Positions 5,858 to 12,612 of a DNA stretch of 14,653 bases are shown here, piece after piece (position 1 is the first letter of the stretch; every line of letters starts with the position of its first letter). The notes beneath the pieces are model-generated. The model did not search any database. It saw only the letters and a program-made list of their open reading frames with translations, and was not told where the DNA came from. Location of the stretch: positions 1 to 14,653 of the forward strand of contig CAZIUF010000023.1 in assembly GCA_964542665.1 (NCBI GenBank). The letters run 5' to 3'. Position numbers and translations under genes: made by a program. This DNA comes from JAGOLU01 sp964542665 (GTDB lineage Bacteria > Patescibacteriota > Microgenomatia > UBA1406 > GWC2-37-13).

Positions 5858-6358
5858 ATGAAAACTGACATGCGCAAAGTAATCGCAACTTTTGCACTTG
5901 GTGCAGCACTGATCACAGTAGTCCCAGGGGTATTCGCCCAAGGGTATGGATCTGCGAATCACGATTCGCTGATCCAAAAGATTATTCAAAAATTCGGACT
6001 TAAAGAAGCCGACGTTCGATCTGTATTTGATAGTTTTCATCAGGATCGAATGACTCAGATGGAGAAGCGGTACGAAGATCGGCTTACACAGCTAGTAAAA
6101 GATGGGAAAATCACAGAAGCTCAAAAAAAACTGATGATCACCAAGCACGAAGAGATGCAAAAGACTATGCAATCTCAACGCGACTCACTCAAAGACAAGA
6201 CGCCTGAGCAGCGAAGAGCGCTCATGGATACCAAACGTGCCGAGATGGAAAAGTGGGCTAAAGATAACGGGATAGATATCCAGTATTTGCAGCCACATCT
6301 CGGTGGACCAGGTGGCCACATGGGTGGACGAGGGATGGGCATGGGTTGGAAAAAGTAA
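5858..6358 (+). CDS. Small secreted helical protein with Gly/Met/His tail
   Basis: This is a 166-aa protein with a signal peptide: MKTDMRK, a hydrophobic core (about 8-22), and cleavage most likely after VFA (A27/Q28). The mature part is strongly charged and helical. It contains LVKDGKITEAQKKLM (79-93), a pattern seen in DUF2680/YckD-like exported proteins, and KTPEQRRALMDTKRAEM (114-130), which recalls the LTxxQ/TPEQR signature of Spy/CpxP periplasmic chaperones. The C-terminus (146-166) is rich in Gly, Met and His (GGHMGGRGMGMG), possibly metal-binding. It lies behind the kinase and ahead of a strong terminator, so it probably belongs to the same regulon, much as CpxP or Spy relates to CpxAR. 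ATG 5858 is used; ATG 5870 is also possible. TATTTT (5845-5850) lies 7 nt upstream, with no SD. Family assignment is tentative. Confidence 0.8.
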   Translation: MKTDMRKVIATFALGAALITVVPGVFAQGYGSANHDSLIQKIIQKFGLKEADVRSVFDSFHQDRMTQMEKRYEDRLTQLVKDGKITEAQKKLMITKHEEMQKTMQSQRDSLKDKTPEQRRALMDTKRAEMEKWAKDNGIDIQYLQPHLGGPGGHMGGRGMGMGWKK

Positions 6359-6370
6359 AGGGGACATTCA

Positions 6371-6430
6371 CAGACTAAAGTCTGAGGATATGACGAGTAA
6401 TCCCCCCTGAATACGGGGGGGATTTTTTTA
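6371..6430 (+). terminator. Strong terminator after the two-component cluster
   Basis: AATCCCCCC (6399-6407) pairs with GGGGGGATT (6416-6424) across an 8-nt loop, followed by T7 (6423-6429). A separate small hairpin, CAGAC-TAAA-GTCTG (6371-6384), precedes it. Together they end the regulator-kinase-secreted protein unit and separate it from the ABC exporter. Confidence 0.92.
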
Positions 6431-6482
6431 TCTGACGTTGTTCAAATATAGACTAGATATCGTGCTTGATGGTGTGCGGATG

Positions 6483-6488
6483 TATACT
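6483..6488 (+). promoter_or_regulatory. -10 box of the ABC exporter operon, leaderless spacing
   Basis: TATACT lies 7 nt before ATG 6496, directly after the preceding terminator. Initiation about 7 nt downstream of the box would start the mRNA within one base of the ATG. No SD and no clear -35 are visible. Confidence 0.6.
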
Positions 6489-6495
6489 GTATCTC

Positions 6496-7452
6496 ATGAT
6501 TAGTATCTCCGGACTCACCAAGATATATCGAGTGCCAGACAAAAAAGACGGAATCTTCCCCGCACTCCTCCACGTAGTGAGACCAAAATATCGATCTATC
6601 ACCGCGCTCGATCATATCGATGCTGAGATAGAAAAAGGTGAAATAGTTGGATATATCGGTGAAAATGGCGCCGGCAAGACGACCACGATGAAACTTTTAT
6701 CAGGACTACTCACACCTACCTCAGGTACAGTCAATGTTTTGGGGTACACCCCCTCAGAGCGTGATTTCAAATACCTCAAGCAAATTGGTTTTGTGATGGG
6801 TCAGAAAAATCAACTCTGGTGGGATCTTCCTGTAATCGAAAGTTTTAAACTACAAAAAGAAATCTATGAGATCCCTGATCGGAAGTTCCACTCGGCACTC
6901 AATGAACTCGTGGATTTACTTGAGGTGAAAACTCTGCTCCATCAACCCGTAAGAAATCTTTCACTCGGACAGCGGATGAAATGTGAGCTGATCAATGTGC
7001 TTATTTATAGACCAAGCGTTTTGTTTCTTGATGAGCCAACGATCGGCTTGGATGTCATCACTCAGGCAAAGGTCAGAAACTTTCTCAAAGAATATAACCA
7101 GAAATATAAAGCAACCATCATCCTCACCAGCCATAGCATGGATGACATCGAAGACCTGTGTAGCCGCGTCATCCTCATCAACAGAGGTAAAAAAATGTAT
7201 GACGGATCCATCTCGCAACTTATTCAAAAGCATATCCCCCACAAAACGATTACGCTTCAGTTGGCAAGCAAGCGTGGCGTGGACTCACTTTCCTCTCTCC
7301 CCTGCCCTCATGATCTCCAGTATCCAACACTCGTAGTCAAATCCTCTCGCGATCAAACCACAGAGATAGTGCGACAACTTTTATCTCTGTGTGACATCAC
7401 TGATATGGATATCAAGGAGCCATCACTGGAGGACGTGGTGCGGACACTATGA
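6496..7452 (+). CDS. ABC-2 exporter ATP-binding protein
   Basis: This is a 318-aa cytosolic ATPase subunit. It has Walker A GENGAGKT (55-62), the Q-loop MGQKNQLWWDLP (Q103), signature LSLGQ (155-159), Walker B VLFLDE (175-180, catalytic E180) and switch His in TSHSMDD (H213). The GFVMGQKNQLWWDLPV segment and the N-terminal extension with RPKYRS are typical of the ATPases that pair with DUF990/ABC2_membrane_6 permeases (drug or viologen-export-like systems). An upstream in-frame ATG at 6466 would add ten residues but overlaps the promoter, so ATG 6496 is preferred. The stop overlaps the first permease start by 4 bp (ATGA), so translation is coupled. The substrate is unknown; nearness to the envelope two-component system hints at a defensive or envelope-related export role. 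Confidence 0.95.
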   Translation: MISISGLTKIYRVPDKKDGIFPALLHVVRPKYRSITALDHIDAEIEKGEIVGYIGENGAGKTTTMKLLSGLLTPTSGTVNVLGYTPSERDFKYLKQIGFVMGQKNQLWWDLPVIESFKLQKEIYEIPDRKFHSALNELVDLLEVKTLLHQPVRNLSLGQRMKCELINVLIYRPSVLFLDEPTIGLDVITQAKVRNFLKEYNQKYKATIILTSHSMDDIEDLCSRVILINRGKKMYDGSISQLIQKHIPHKTITLQLASKRGVDSLSSLPCPHDLQYPTLVVKSSRDQTTEIVRQLLSLCDITDMDIKEPSLEDVVRTL

Positions 7453-8225
7453 AAAAATATCTTCATCTCTTTTATACCAAGTACATCTGTAACTTTGCAT
7501 ACCCCACTGAAATATATGCAAATCTCATTTATAGCCTTGTGACAGTCATAACGGCATATGTGTACTGGGGAAATGGTCAGAGTCCAAGCCAACACTCAGT
7601 CTTGACCTACATCGTATACATGCCTTTTGTTTCTGTTTTTCTCAATGTTGGATTTTGTACGATCTATGTGTCTGAGTGGGTGCGCACGGGTGAGCTCTCA
7701 AACTACCTCGTCAAACCAGTGAGCTTACCAAAGTACATCCTCACTCTGACTTTGGCGGGTAAAGTGAGCAATTTCCTCCAAACAATCGTCCCAACCATGC
7801 TCATCGTGGCAATTCTGATCGTAGGCACACAGATCCAGATGCCTGACCTGGCAAATATCGGTTTATTTGCTCTGCTTGTCCCGCTGGTATTCATGTTGAG
7901 TTTTATGCTTGATCTCGCGCTTTCATATGTGGCTTTTTGGCTGACCGATGTCTGGAGTCTTGGACACTTTAAAAACTTTATGTTGGGATTTCTGGGTGGA
8001 TCTATCCTCCCTCTCGATATCTATCCTCCATGGATACAGCAAATCGCTCAATATCTCCCCTTTCAATATATCTTTTATATTCCTATCAGAATACTTATGG
8101 GCAAACCAATTCAAAACCTAACCTATACCATAGGTATATTATGTGCATGGATCATCGTTTTGTACGTCATCATGCAGCTGCTGTATGCAAAAGGAAAAGG
8201 GAGGTATGAAGCATATGGTCACTAG
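7449..8225 (+). CDS. ABC-2 exporter permease 1 (DUF990-like)
   Basis: This is a 258-aa membrane protein with about six TM segments. The family hallmark is the cytoplasmic turn WVRTGELSNYLVKPVS (77-92), matching the usual (R)SGEL...LL(R/K)PV motif after TM2, and the tail GKGRYEAYGH resembles the common RYEAxG ending. It pairs with the second permease to form a heterodimeric channel driven by the ATPase. Its ATG overlaps the ATPase stop, and its 3' end overlaps the second permease by 11 bp, so all three proteins are probably made in fixed ratio. The residues after this hallmark differ from permease 2, so the two are not a recent duplicate. Confidence 0.92.
   Translation: MKKYLHLFYTKYICNFAYPTEIYANLIYSLVTVITAYVYWGNGQSPSQHSVLTYIVYMPFVSVFLNVGFCTIYVSEWVRTGELSNYLVKPVSLPKYILTLTLAGKVSNFLQTIVPTMLIVAILIVGTQIQMPDLANIGLFALLVPLVFMLSFMLDLALSYVAFWLTDVWSLGHFKNFMLGFLGGSILPLDIYPPWIQQIAQYLPFQYIFYIPIRILMGKPIQNLTYTIGILCAWIIVLYVIMQLLYAKGKGRYEAYGH
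8198..8204 (+). promoter_or_regulatory. SD that sets the permease 2 start
   Basis: AGGGAGG within the end of permease 1 lies 10 nt before ATG 8215 but only 1 nt before ATG 8206. The spacing favours 8215 as the start of permease 2. Confidence 0.7.
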
Positions 8226-9015
8226 TCTCATCAGGTATGGACGGTTGCACTGGGTATTTGCTGTCTATGCGTTAAAAAGTGCGCTTGCCTACTCGACCAA
8301 CTTCATCATTCAGATCGTCGTCGAAGTGTTTTATGTCGTCATGTATATGTTGACGTACAGTGTGATATTTGCCAACAATACTGCCTTTTTGAATCTGAGT
8401 CGTGAGCAGGTGTATCTCTTGATGGGACTCAATATCGTCACTAGCCAGACACTGATGGGGATATTTTATATCTTTAATATGCGCCTACTCGCGGCACGGG
8501 CTCGCAGCGGCGATCTGGATGGACTGCTCCTCAAGCCCATAAACACGCTCTACCATCTGACCGCTGCGTACCCCTATCACAGTGCTTTTATCAGTATGGT
8601 ACCTGGCGCATATCTCATCTATCTCTCGGGATATGTAAATATATCGTGGATTTTCAGTATGGGACTCATCCAATTTCTGATCTTGTTCATTGCTGGTCAG
8701 GTGGCAGGATATAGTCTCCTCTTATTTTCCTCGGCACTATCGATGTATTTTCTATCAGATAGTGTTGCGTCGATCGGTCAGAAACTCATCTTTGTTAAAG
8801 ATGCGCCACATACGGTATATACTCCTCTTCTCCGGTTTGTCTTTTTTAGTTTTATCCCGCTGGCTTTGATCAATAGTATCCCAACATTTAGTCTCTTTGG
8901 TGGAGTCGGATGGGACATGGTCGCCTATGCATGTGGGGTGGCTTGCTTGTCATTTGCAGTTGCCCGCCACACGTGGCATGTAGTGCTGGACCGATATCAA
9001 TCTGCAAGCTCGTAG
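8215..9015 (+). CDS. ABC-2 exporter permease 2 (DUF990-like)
   Basis: This is a 266-aa polytopic membrane protein with about six hydrophobic segments. The conserved loop RARSGDLDGLLLKPIN (95-110) is the same family motif as in permease 1 (SGDL...LLKP). It is the last gene of the exporter operon. Start choice: ATG 8215 (MVTSLIRYGR) has a properly spaced SD inside permease 1, while ATG 8206 would add MKH and longer in-frame extensions lie deep in the previous gene. The stop is 13 bp from the stop of the convergent CYTH gene, with no room for a terminator between them. Confidence 0.92.
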   Translation: MVTSLIRYGRLHWVFAVYALKSALAYSTNFIIQIVVEVFYVVMYMLTYSVIFANNTAFLNLSREQVYLLMGLNIVTSQTLMGIFYIFNMRLLAARARSGDLDGLLLKPINTLYHLTAAYPYHSAFISMVPGAYLIYLSGYVNISWIFSMGLIQFLILFIAGQVAGYSLLLFSSALSMYFLSDSVASIGQKLIFVKDAPHTVYTPLLRFVFFSFIPLALINSIPTFSLFGGVGWDMVAYACGVACLSFAVARHTWHVVLDRYQSASS

Positions 9016-9028
9016 ATTACGCAGTTGT

Positions 9029-9571
9029 TCAAAACACAAACTCAGTCATTGCACTGACAGGGATCCCGTAGATTTGTTCAATGATACTTCGAGCATCGAG
9101 AGTCACTACATCTTTCCAATCAAGACCCAGTGAGGAGGCTGCCTCTTGTATGCTTTTTTCATTTGGTCCTTCGATTTCCAGGTACGTAGGCAATCCGGGC
9201 CAGGTATCGAAATCAAGCGTGACCTCACCAAGGATAAATGTATGGCGTCTTTTTTGTTGGCGACGCACAATCTGCAAGCCAGTAGCCTCGATGATCTGGA
9301 TGCCGCCGGAGAAATCATTTATTTGCACCTCGATCTCCTTCATACTATCTATGGTTTGACCAGTGTTGTGTTTGTAAGTCATAGTCACCGCATCGCCTGA
9401 CTTACGGAGACGGACGTACTTATGTTCATCTCGCCACTTTTGATCTTGATCATAGAAAATGATCTCATCAAGCAACTCCTCTCCGTTATCAATCGCGTGC
9501 AATTTTTTGAGCTTTACGGCAAGTTGTTTTGGCGTAGTCTTGAGGAATCTTACCTCGATTTCTTGAGGCAT
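9029..9571 (-). CDS. CYTH-domain (triphosphate tunnel) protein
   Basis: This is a 180-aa soluble protein of the CYTH superfamily (class IV adenylate cyclase/CyaB, thiamine triphosphatase, inorganic triphosphatase). The N-terminal signature is EIEVR (E4-R8, the ExExK motif with Arg in place of Lys). Tunnel-lining charges follow: YVRLRK (52-57), TYKH (65-68), KEIEVQI (78-84), the RRH cluster (108-110), TLDFDTWPGLPTYLEIEG (118-135) with two Asp and two Glu for metal binding. The acidic and basic pattern looks complete, so it is probably active on a triphosphate substrate; whether it makes cAMP or cleaves polyphosphate or thiamine triphosphate cannot be told. ATG 9571 is preferred to an upstream in-frame start at 9625 because homology begins there and it lies 1 nt after the stop of the upstream membrane protein, indicating coupling. 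Confidence 0.9.
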   Translation of the reverse strand: MPQEIEVRFLKTTPKQLAVKLKKLHAIDNGEELLDEIIFYDQDQKWRDEHKYVRLRKSGDAVTMTYKHNTGQTIDSMKEIEVQINDFSGGIQIIEATGLQIVRRQQKRRHTFILGEVTLDFDTWPGLPTYLEIEGPNEKSIQEAASSLGLDWKDVVTLDARSIIEQIYGIPVSAMTEFVF

Positions 9572-9572
9572 A

Positions 9573-9953
9573 TTAAAGCTTGAGTTTTGAGAGTTTGTAG
9601 GTCGCGTAAATAGATGGAAACACAAATATCAATCCGAGTATGCTCGCCTCAGCACTTGTTTTGACGTTACTCTTTAGTACTGGAAATGTGGTTACGAGAA
9701 AATCCTTAGGAAGAACAAATAGTTCAAAGAGCGAAACCATAAACAAGAAGGCGATCATCCCAAGGACAACTCTCCAATATTTTTGTTTTATTGTGTGCTT
9801 ATGGTAAGCAAAAGAGTACGCGGCAAACAGCATGATGACTGTCCATGCTAGGCTCACGATATTGATAGGAGCAAGAGGGTATGTGCTCACTAGAATCACT
9901 ATACCCATCACATTCAAAATGAGGCTGGCCCAGAAGTATATTTTCCAGAGCAT
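9573..9953 (-). CDS. Small four-TM membrane protein
   Basis: I do not recognise a family. The 126-aa protein has four hydrophobic segments: about residues 5-23, 31-50, 61-81 and 104-119, with short charged loops (YHKHTIKQKYWR between TM2 and TM3) and a basic end (KLSKLKL). It is the first gene of a pair: its stop is 1 nt from the start of the CYTH gene, so both are made from one message. It has the best promoter in the window, placed so that transcription should begin at the A of the start codon. No SD is present. It could anchor or regulate the CYTH enzyme, but that is only an inference from coupling. Confidence 0.8.
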   Translation of the reverse strand: MLWKIYFWASLILNVMGIVILVSTYPLAPINIVSLAWTVIMLFAAYSFAYHKHTIKQKYWRVVLGMIAFLFMVSLFELFVLPKDFLVTTFPVLKSNVKTSAEASILGLIFVFPSIYATYKLSKLKL

Positions 9954-9959
9954 GCTTTG

Positions 9960-9987
9960 ATTATATATCTGTGTGCGTAAGTGTCAA
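9960..9987 (-). promoter_or_regulatory. Consensus promoter with leaderless spacing
   Basis: On the minus strand TTGACA (9982-9987) and TATAAT (9960-9965), both perfect consensus, are separated by 16 bp. The -10 ends 6 nt before ATG 9953, so +1 coincides with the A of the ATG. This is strong evidence for a leaderless mRNA of the 4-TM/CYTH pair. Confidence 0.85.
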
Positions 9988-10050
9988 TGAGGGGAAGATC
10001 TAGCTGTCTTGACTCAAACCAACTACTATTTATGTCGCGTATTGATATGA

Positions 10051-10587
10051 CTAAACTTTATGATTTGCGATTTTCACGACCGTGTTCCAATTTCGGGTAG
10101 TAATTTCTTTGCCAAAATGCTTCTCGAGGATATTCATGCCATCTGTTGAGCCAACTTTTGGATTGAGCTGGAGTACCGAGTAGACCTCGGTATCGGATGA
10201 TGAGATGATGTCAAAATATCCTGAATTGATGCGTACGGATGTGGTAGGTGGCGTAGAAAGAAATGAGACATAGAGTCGCGTATTTGCATCAGTTTTGATA
10301 CCCGAAAATGGCGCGCTTCTGACAAGATCGTGTATTTGCTCCTGAGTGCGGATGATGACAGTGACGTGATATCCCAAACTTGATTTCAGTGTCTCCTCTA
10401 CTTTCCTTTGTACCATTTTTGGTTCAGTTTCCTTAGATTTAAAAAGCACATTGCCACTTGCAAGCACAGTTTGCACATCTGACATGCTCATTTTTTCAAA
10501 CATCTTTTTCAGATCGAGCATCGTGATCTTGTGATGACCGCCGACATTGATCCCGCGGAGAAAGGCGATATAGGTAATAATATTCAT
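10051..10587 (-). CDS. DUF1697 family protein
   Basis: This is a 178-aa soluble protein with the DUF1697 hallmark opening YIAFLRGINVGGHHKITMLDLKKMF followed by VQTVLASGNVLF (the usual TyiqSGNvvF) and the EETLKSSLGYHVTVIIRT region. The family is widespread and its biochemical role is unknown. Length is normal. TATACT (10596-10601) lies 8 nt before the ATG with no SD, so this gene probably has its own near-leaderless promoter. It lies 50 bp downstream of alkD on the same strand and 97 bp upstream of the 4-TM gene. Confidence 0.93.
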   Translation of the reverse strand: MNIITYIAFLRGINVGGHHKITMLDLKKMFEKMSMSDVQTVLASGNVLFKSKETEPKMVQRKVEETLKSSLGYHVTVIIRTQEQIHDLVRSAPFSGIKTDANTRLYVSFLSTPPTTSVRINSGYFDIISSSDTEVYSVLQLNPKVGSTDGMNILEKHFGKEITTRNWNTVVKIANHKV

Positions 10588-10595
10588 GTGTACTG

Positions 10596-10601
10596 AGTAT
10601 A
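10596..10601 (-). promoter_or_regulatory. -10 box of the DUF1697 gene
   Basis: TATACT on the minus strand ends 8 nt before ATG 10587. Transcription would start one or two bases before the ATG. No -35 is recognised. Confidence 0.5.
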
Positions 10602-10637
10602 CGTTCTATTTCTGACGATTAGTTTATATTTCATGGT

Positions 10638-11375
10638 TTATCCTTTATGTTTTACATTCATATAGTGTTTTCGCTTCTCTATCGATAGTCGCTCGATAGC
10701 ATACCGAAGCATCGTGCGGGGCATCTCATCGGCATGTTGATCAAGGAAATCAGTCAGATTTGATTCGTCGACTCGCTTCCCCACCTCTCGCAACATCCAC
10801 CCGACGGCTTTATGAATCAGGTCATGTTTGTGATGCAAGAGACGTGAAGCTATATATAGTGACATTTTCTCATTACCTAAACTTATTGGATAAAATGATG
10901 CGAGGACGATGATGCGCACCGTCCAAAGGTGAGTACTAGCAAGACAGTCATCGATAAACTGTTTGCGCTCGTCGTGTCCCATGTGGTCGCATATATACGG
11001 ACCGATGATGTGGGGACTTGAAAGATCAACGAGGTCCCAGTTATTGATGTATTTGACGTGAGACATATAAAACTTACCAAGTTCTGACACGGAATATTTT
11101 TTGTGTTTTGCAAAATAGACCAGCATGAGGAGCGCCGTTAGGCGCTCCTCATGATACTCACTCTGGATGAGCTGACCCACATCATCGAGTGTCGCGTCAT
11201 GAACATACTTTTTGACGATTGCGCGAGTCATTGGGACAGTGAGACCGAGAAATTTGTCGCCCTCGGCGTACTCACAAGGACCAGTTTTGAAAAAGCGCGC
11301 GAGCAGCATGCTTTTCTTTGCGTCTGCTTTTGAGCGGAGGTCTTTTGTGATTGAGTTGATGAGACTGCTGTACAT
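10638..11375 (-). CDS. alkD: AlkD-type alkylpurine DNA glycosylase
   Basis: This is a 245-aa protein of the HEAT-like AlkD family, which excises N3- and N7-alkylated purines without base flipping. Family motifs in order: ARFFKTGPCEYAEGDKFLG (26-44), HEERLTALLMLV (75-86), NNWDLVDLSSPHIIG (111-125), WTVRIIVLASF (151-161), HKAVGWMLREVGKR and PRTMLRYAIERL. W113, D117 and R154 align with the Trp, Asp and Arg known to form the AlkD active cleft, so it should be active. ATG 11375 is preferred; a TTG at 11381 adds two residues. It begins 6 bp after the stop of the unrecognised 267-aa gene and is surely co-transcribed with it. An alkyltransferase gene lies about 1.2 kb further on the other strand. Confidence 0.93.
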   Translation of the reverse strand: MYSSLINSITKDLRSKADAKKSMLLARFFKTGPCEYAEGDKFLGLTVPMTRAIVKKYVHDATLDDVGQLIQSEYHEERLTALLMLVYFAKHKKYSVSELGKFYMSHVKYINNWDLVDLSSPHIIGPYICDHMGHDERKQFIDDCLASTHLWTVRIIVLASFYPISLGNEKMSLYIASRLLHHKHDLIHKAVGWMLREVGKRVDESNLTDFLDQHADEMPRTMLRYAIERLSIEKRKHYMNVKHKG

Positions 11376-11381
11376 AGGCAA

Positions 11382-12185
11382 TCATGGATTAGTTGTGCCA
11401 GATAGAATCGACTTTTGTCTAGCAATTTCATCTTGTTTTTTAATTTGTTTTTCAATAAAATCTTCCAATAAAATCAACAGTCGCATACGATAATCTTTTA
11501 AAAGTTTCAGTCTTTCTGTATAGGTAGTACACTGCTCAACAAGTGCGGTAAATTCTGTAGCCTTGCCTCCACAAAATTCGTCACAGCGCGTGTGAGTTCC
11601 GGGCACAGCATTCAGTTGTCCGGTTGCAGTAGCTATTTGATTCACTGAACTTCCAAGTGCAAAAAATCCCCCATGATTCAGAGCGGTATTTGAAACCTCA
11701 TTAGTAATCCCACCGCTTTTCAAAAGACTTTGCAATTGAGCTTCCCATATCCTTCGCAGCAATTGCTGCCTGCCAAATTCATCAAACCCCCATGGCATTT
11801 CAAGTGTGTTGATCAACGCATCGAGATACGGTTTAGTAATATCCTCGCCAGGCAATTGTGCCACTTTGTTTCGAAGTTCTCCCACTTTTTCAGGTGGTAT
11901 CTCGCTTGGCTCTTCATGATAGCGCATATATGATGTGCGAAGCCATGCTTTAACATCATGTGCTGTGATCTCAGATGGACTAGCACGCATCTTGACTAAC
12001 CGAGGTAAGTCGTGGGCTATTATGGTTTCAAATAGCATTTCAAATGCTTCGCGATTCGTTCGTGTATCTTCTTTGTCGACCTGTTTGTTCAGTGCTGCAT
12101 CATTTATGAGAGGGAACGAATCATAATGTGCGCTATATTTCACTTGCTGAACCTCATCTTCGGGAACTAGTTGTGCTTCAGTCAT
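11382..12185 (-). CDS. Unrecognised 267-aa soluble protein upstream of alkD
   Basis: No family is recognised. There is no signal peptide or TM segment. The protein is acidic at its start (MTEAQLVPEDEVQQ) and mostly helical. Residues about 40-75 form an amphipathic region (REAFEMLFETIIAHDLPRLVKM). There is a conserved-looking PWGFDEFGRQQLLRRIWEAQLQSLL block (about 130-155), then a Gly/Ser/Asn-rich middle (about 156-190). A short Cys cluster follows, HTRCDEFCGG...VEQC (about 197-218), which could be a small metal or disulfide site. The end is a charged coiled coil (LLKDYRMRLLILLEDFIEKQIKKQ). alkD starts 6 bp after its stop, so it may act with alkD in repair, or be only an operon neighbour. It is divergent from the TfoX-like gene with 69 bp between. 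No SD or clear -10 is seen. Confidence 0.8.
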   Translation of the reverse strand: MTEAQLVPEDEVQQVKYSAHYDSFPLINDAALNKQVDKEDTRTNREAFEMLFETIIAHDLPRLVKMRASPSEITAHDVKAWLRTSYMRYHEEPSEIPPEKVGELRNKVAQLPGEDITKPYLDALINTLEMPWGFDEFGRQQLLRRIWEAQLQSLLKSGGITNEVSNTALNHGGFFALGSSVNQIATATGQLNAVPGTHTRCDEFCGGKATEFTALVEQCTTYTERLKLLKDYRMRLLILLEDFIEKQIKKQDEIARQKSILSGTTNP

Positions 12186-12241
12186 ATTTTATGTGTATTG
12201 TTGATTTCGCAATCATTTATCAAATAATTAAGCTCATTAAG

Positions 12242-12247
12242 TATACT
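12242..12247 (+). promoter_or_regulatory. -10 box of the TfoX-like/ogt pair, leaderless spacing
   Basis: TATACT lies 7 nt before ATG 12255, placing +1 one base before the start codon. No SD is present and the -35 is poor. It lies in the 69-bp divergent region shared with the 267-aa gene. Confidence 0.6.
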
Positions 12248-12254
12248 TCACCGC

Positions 12255-12587
12255 ATGAGTACATCCAAAAGTACGACTGATTTTATCCTCGATCAACTAG
12301 GAAACAGCCCGCGATTTCGCGTCCGAGCGATGTTTGGTGAGTATGCACTTTATGCTGACGAAAAGGTTGTGGCATTGATTTGCGATGACACGCTTTATGT
12401 CAAAATTACCGAGACAAACAAAGGAAGATTGAATGATCACGAGCAAGGCCCACCCTATCCAGGTGCAAAACCACATTGGATCATCACCGAGCGAGATATG
12501 CGCGATATAGACACGTTTCAAAATACACTTATTTCTGTAGCTCAATCCCTACCCTCGAAGAAAAAGAAATCTGCTCCCCAGAAATGA
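12255..12587 (+). CDS. TfoX N-terminal-domain protein
   Basis: This is a 110-aa protein containing only the TfoX/Sxy N-terminal domain: RVRAMFGEYALYADEKVVAL, CDDTLYVKIT and GPPYPGAKPHW are the family blocks. Gammaproteobacterial TfoX/Sxy activates competence genes with CRP, but stand-alone N-terminal-domain proteins are common in other bacteria and their role is not settled. The C-terminus is lysine-rich (SKKKKSAPQK) and may contact nucleic acid. It is followed after 25 bp by the alkyltransferase gene, probably on the same transcript. This pairing suggests a DNA-damage or DNA-uptake link, but a competence role should not be assumed. Confidence 0.9.
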   Translation: MSTSKSTTDFILDQLGNSPRFRVRAMFGEYALYADEKVVALICDDTLYVKITETNKGRLNDHEQGPPYPGAKPHWIITERDMRDIDTFQNTLISVAQSLPSKKKKSAPQK

Positions 12588-12612
12588 GCAAGTCGTATAC
12601 AATAACCTTCCT

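Noticed and set aside
9572..9625. N-terminal extension of the CYTH protein
   Set aside because: The extension lies within the upstream membrane-protein gene, while CYTH proteins begin a few residues before the ExExK-type motif, as with ATG 9571.
12255..12587. Evidence of a competence locus
   Set aside because: Only the TfoX N-terminal domain is present and no com or pilus genes are in the window. The domain alone does not show competence regulation.
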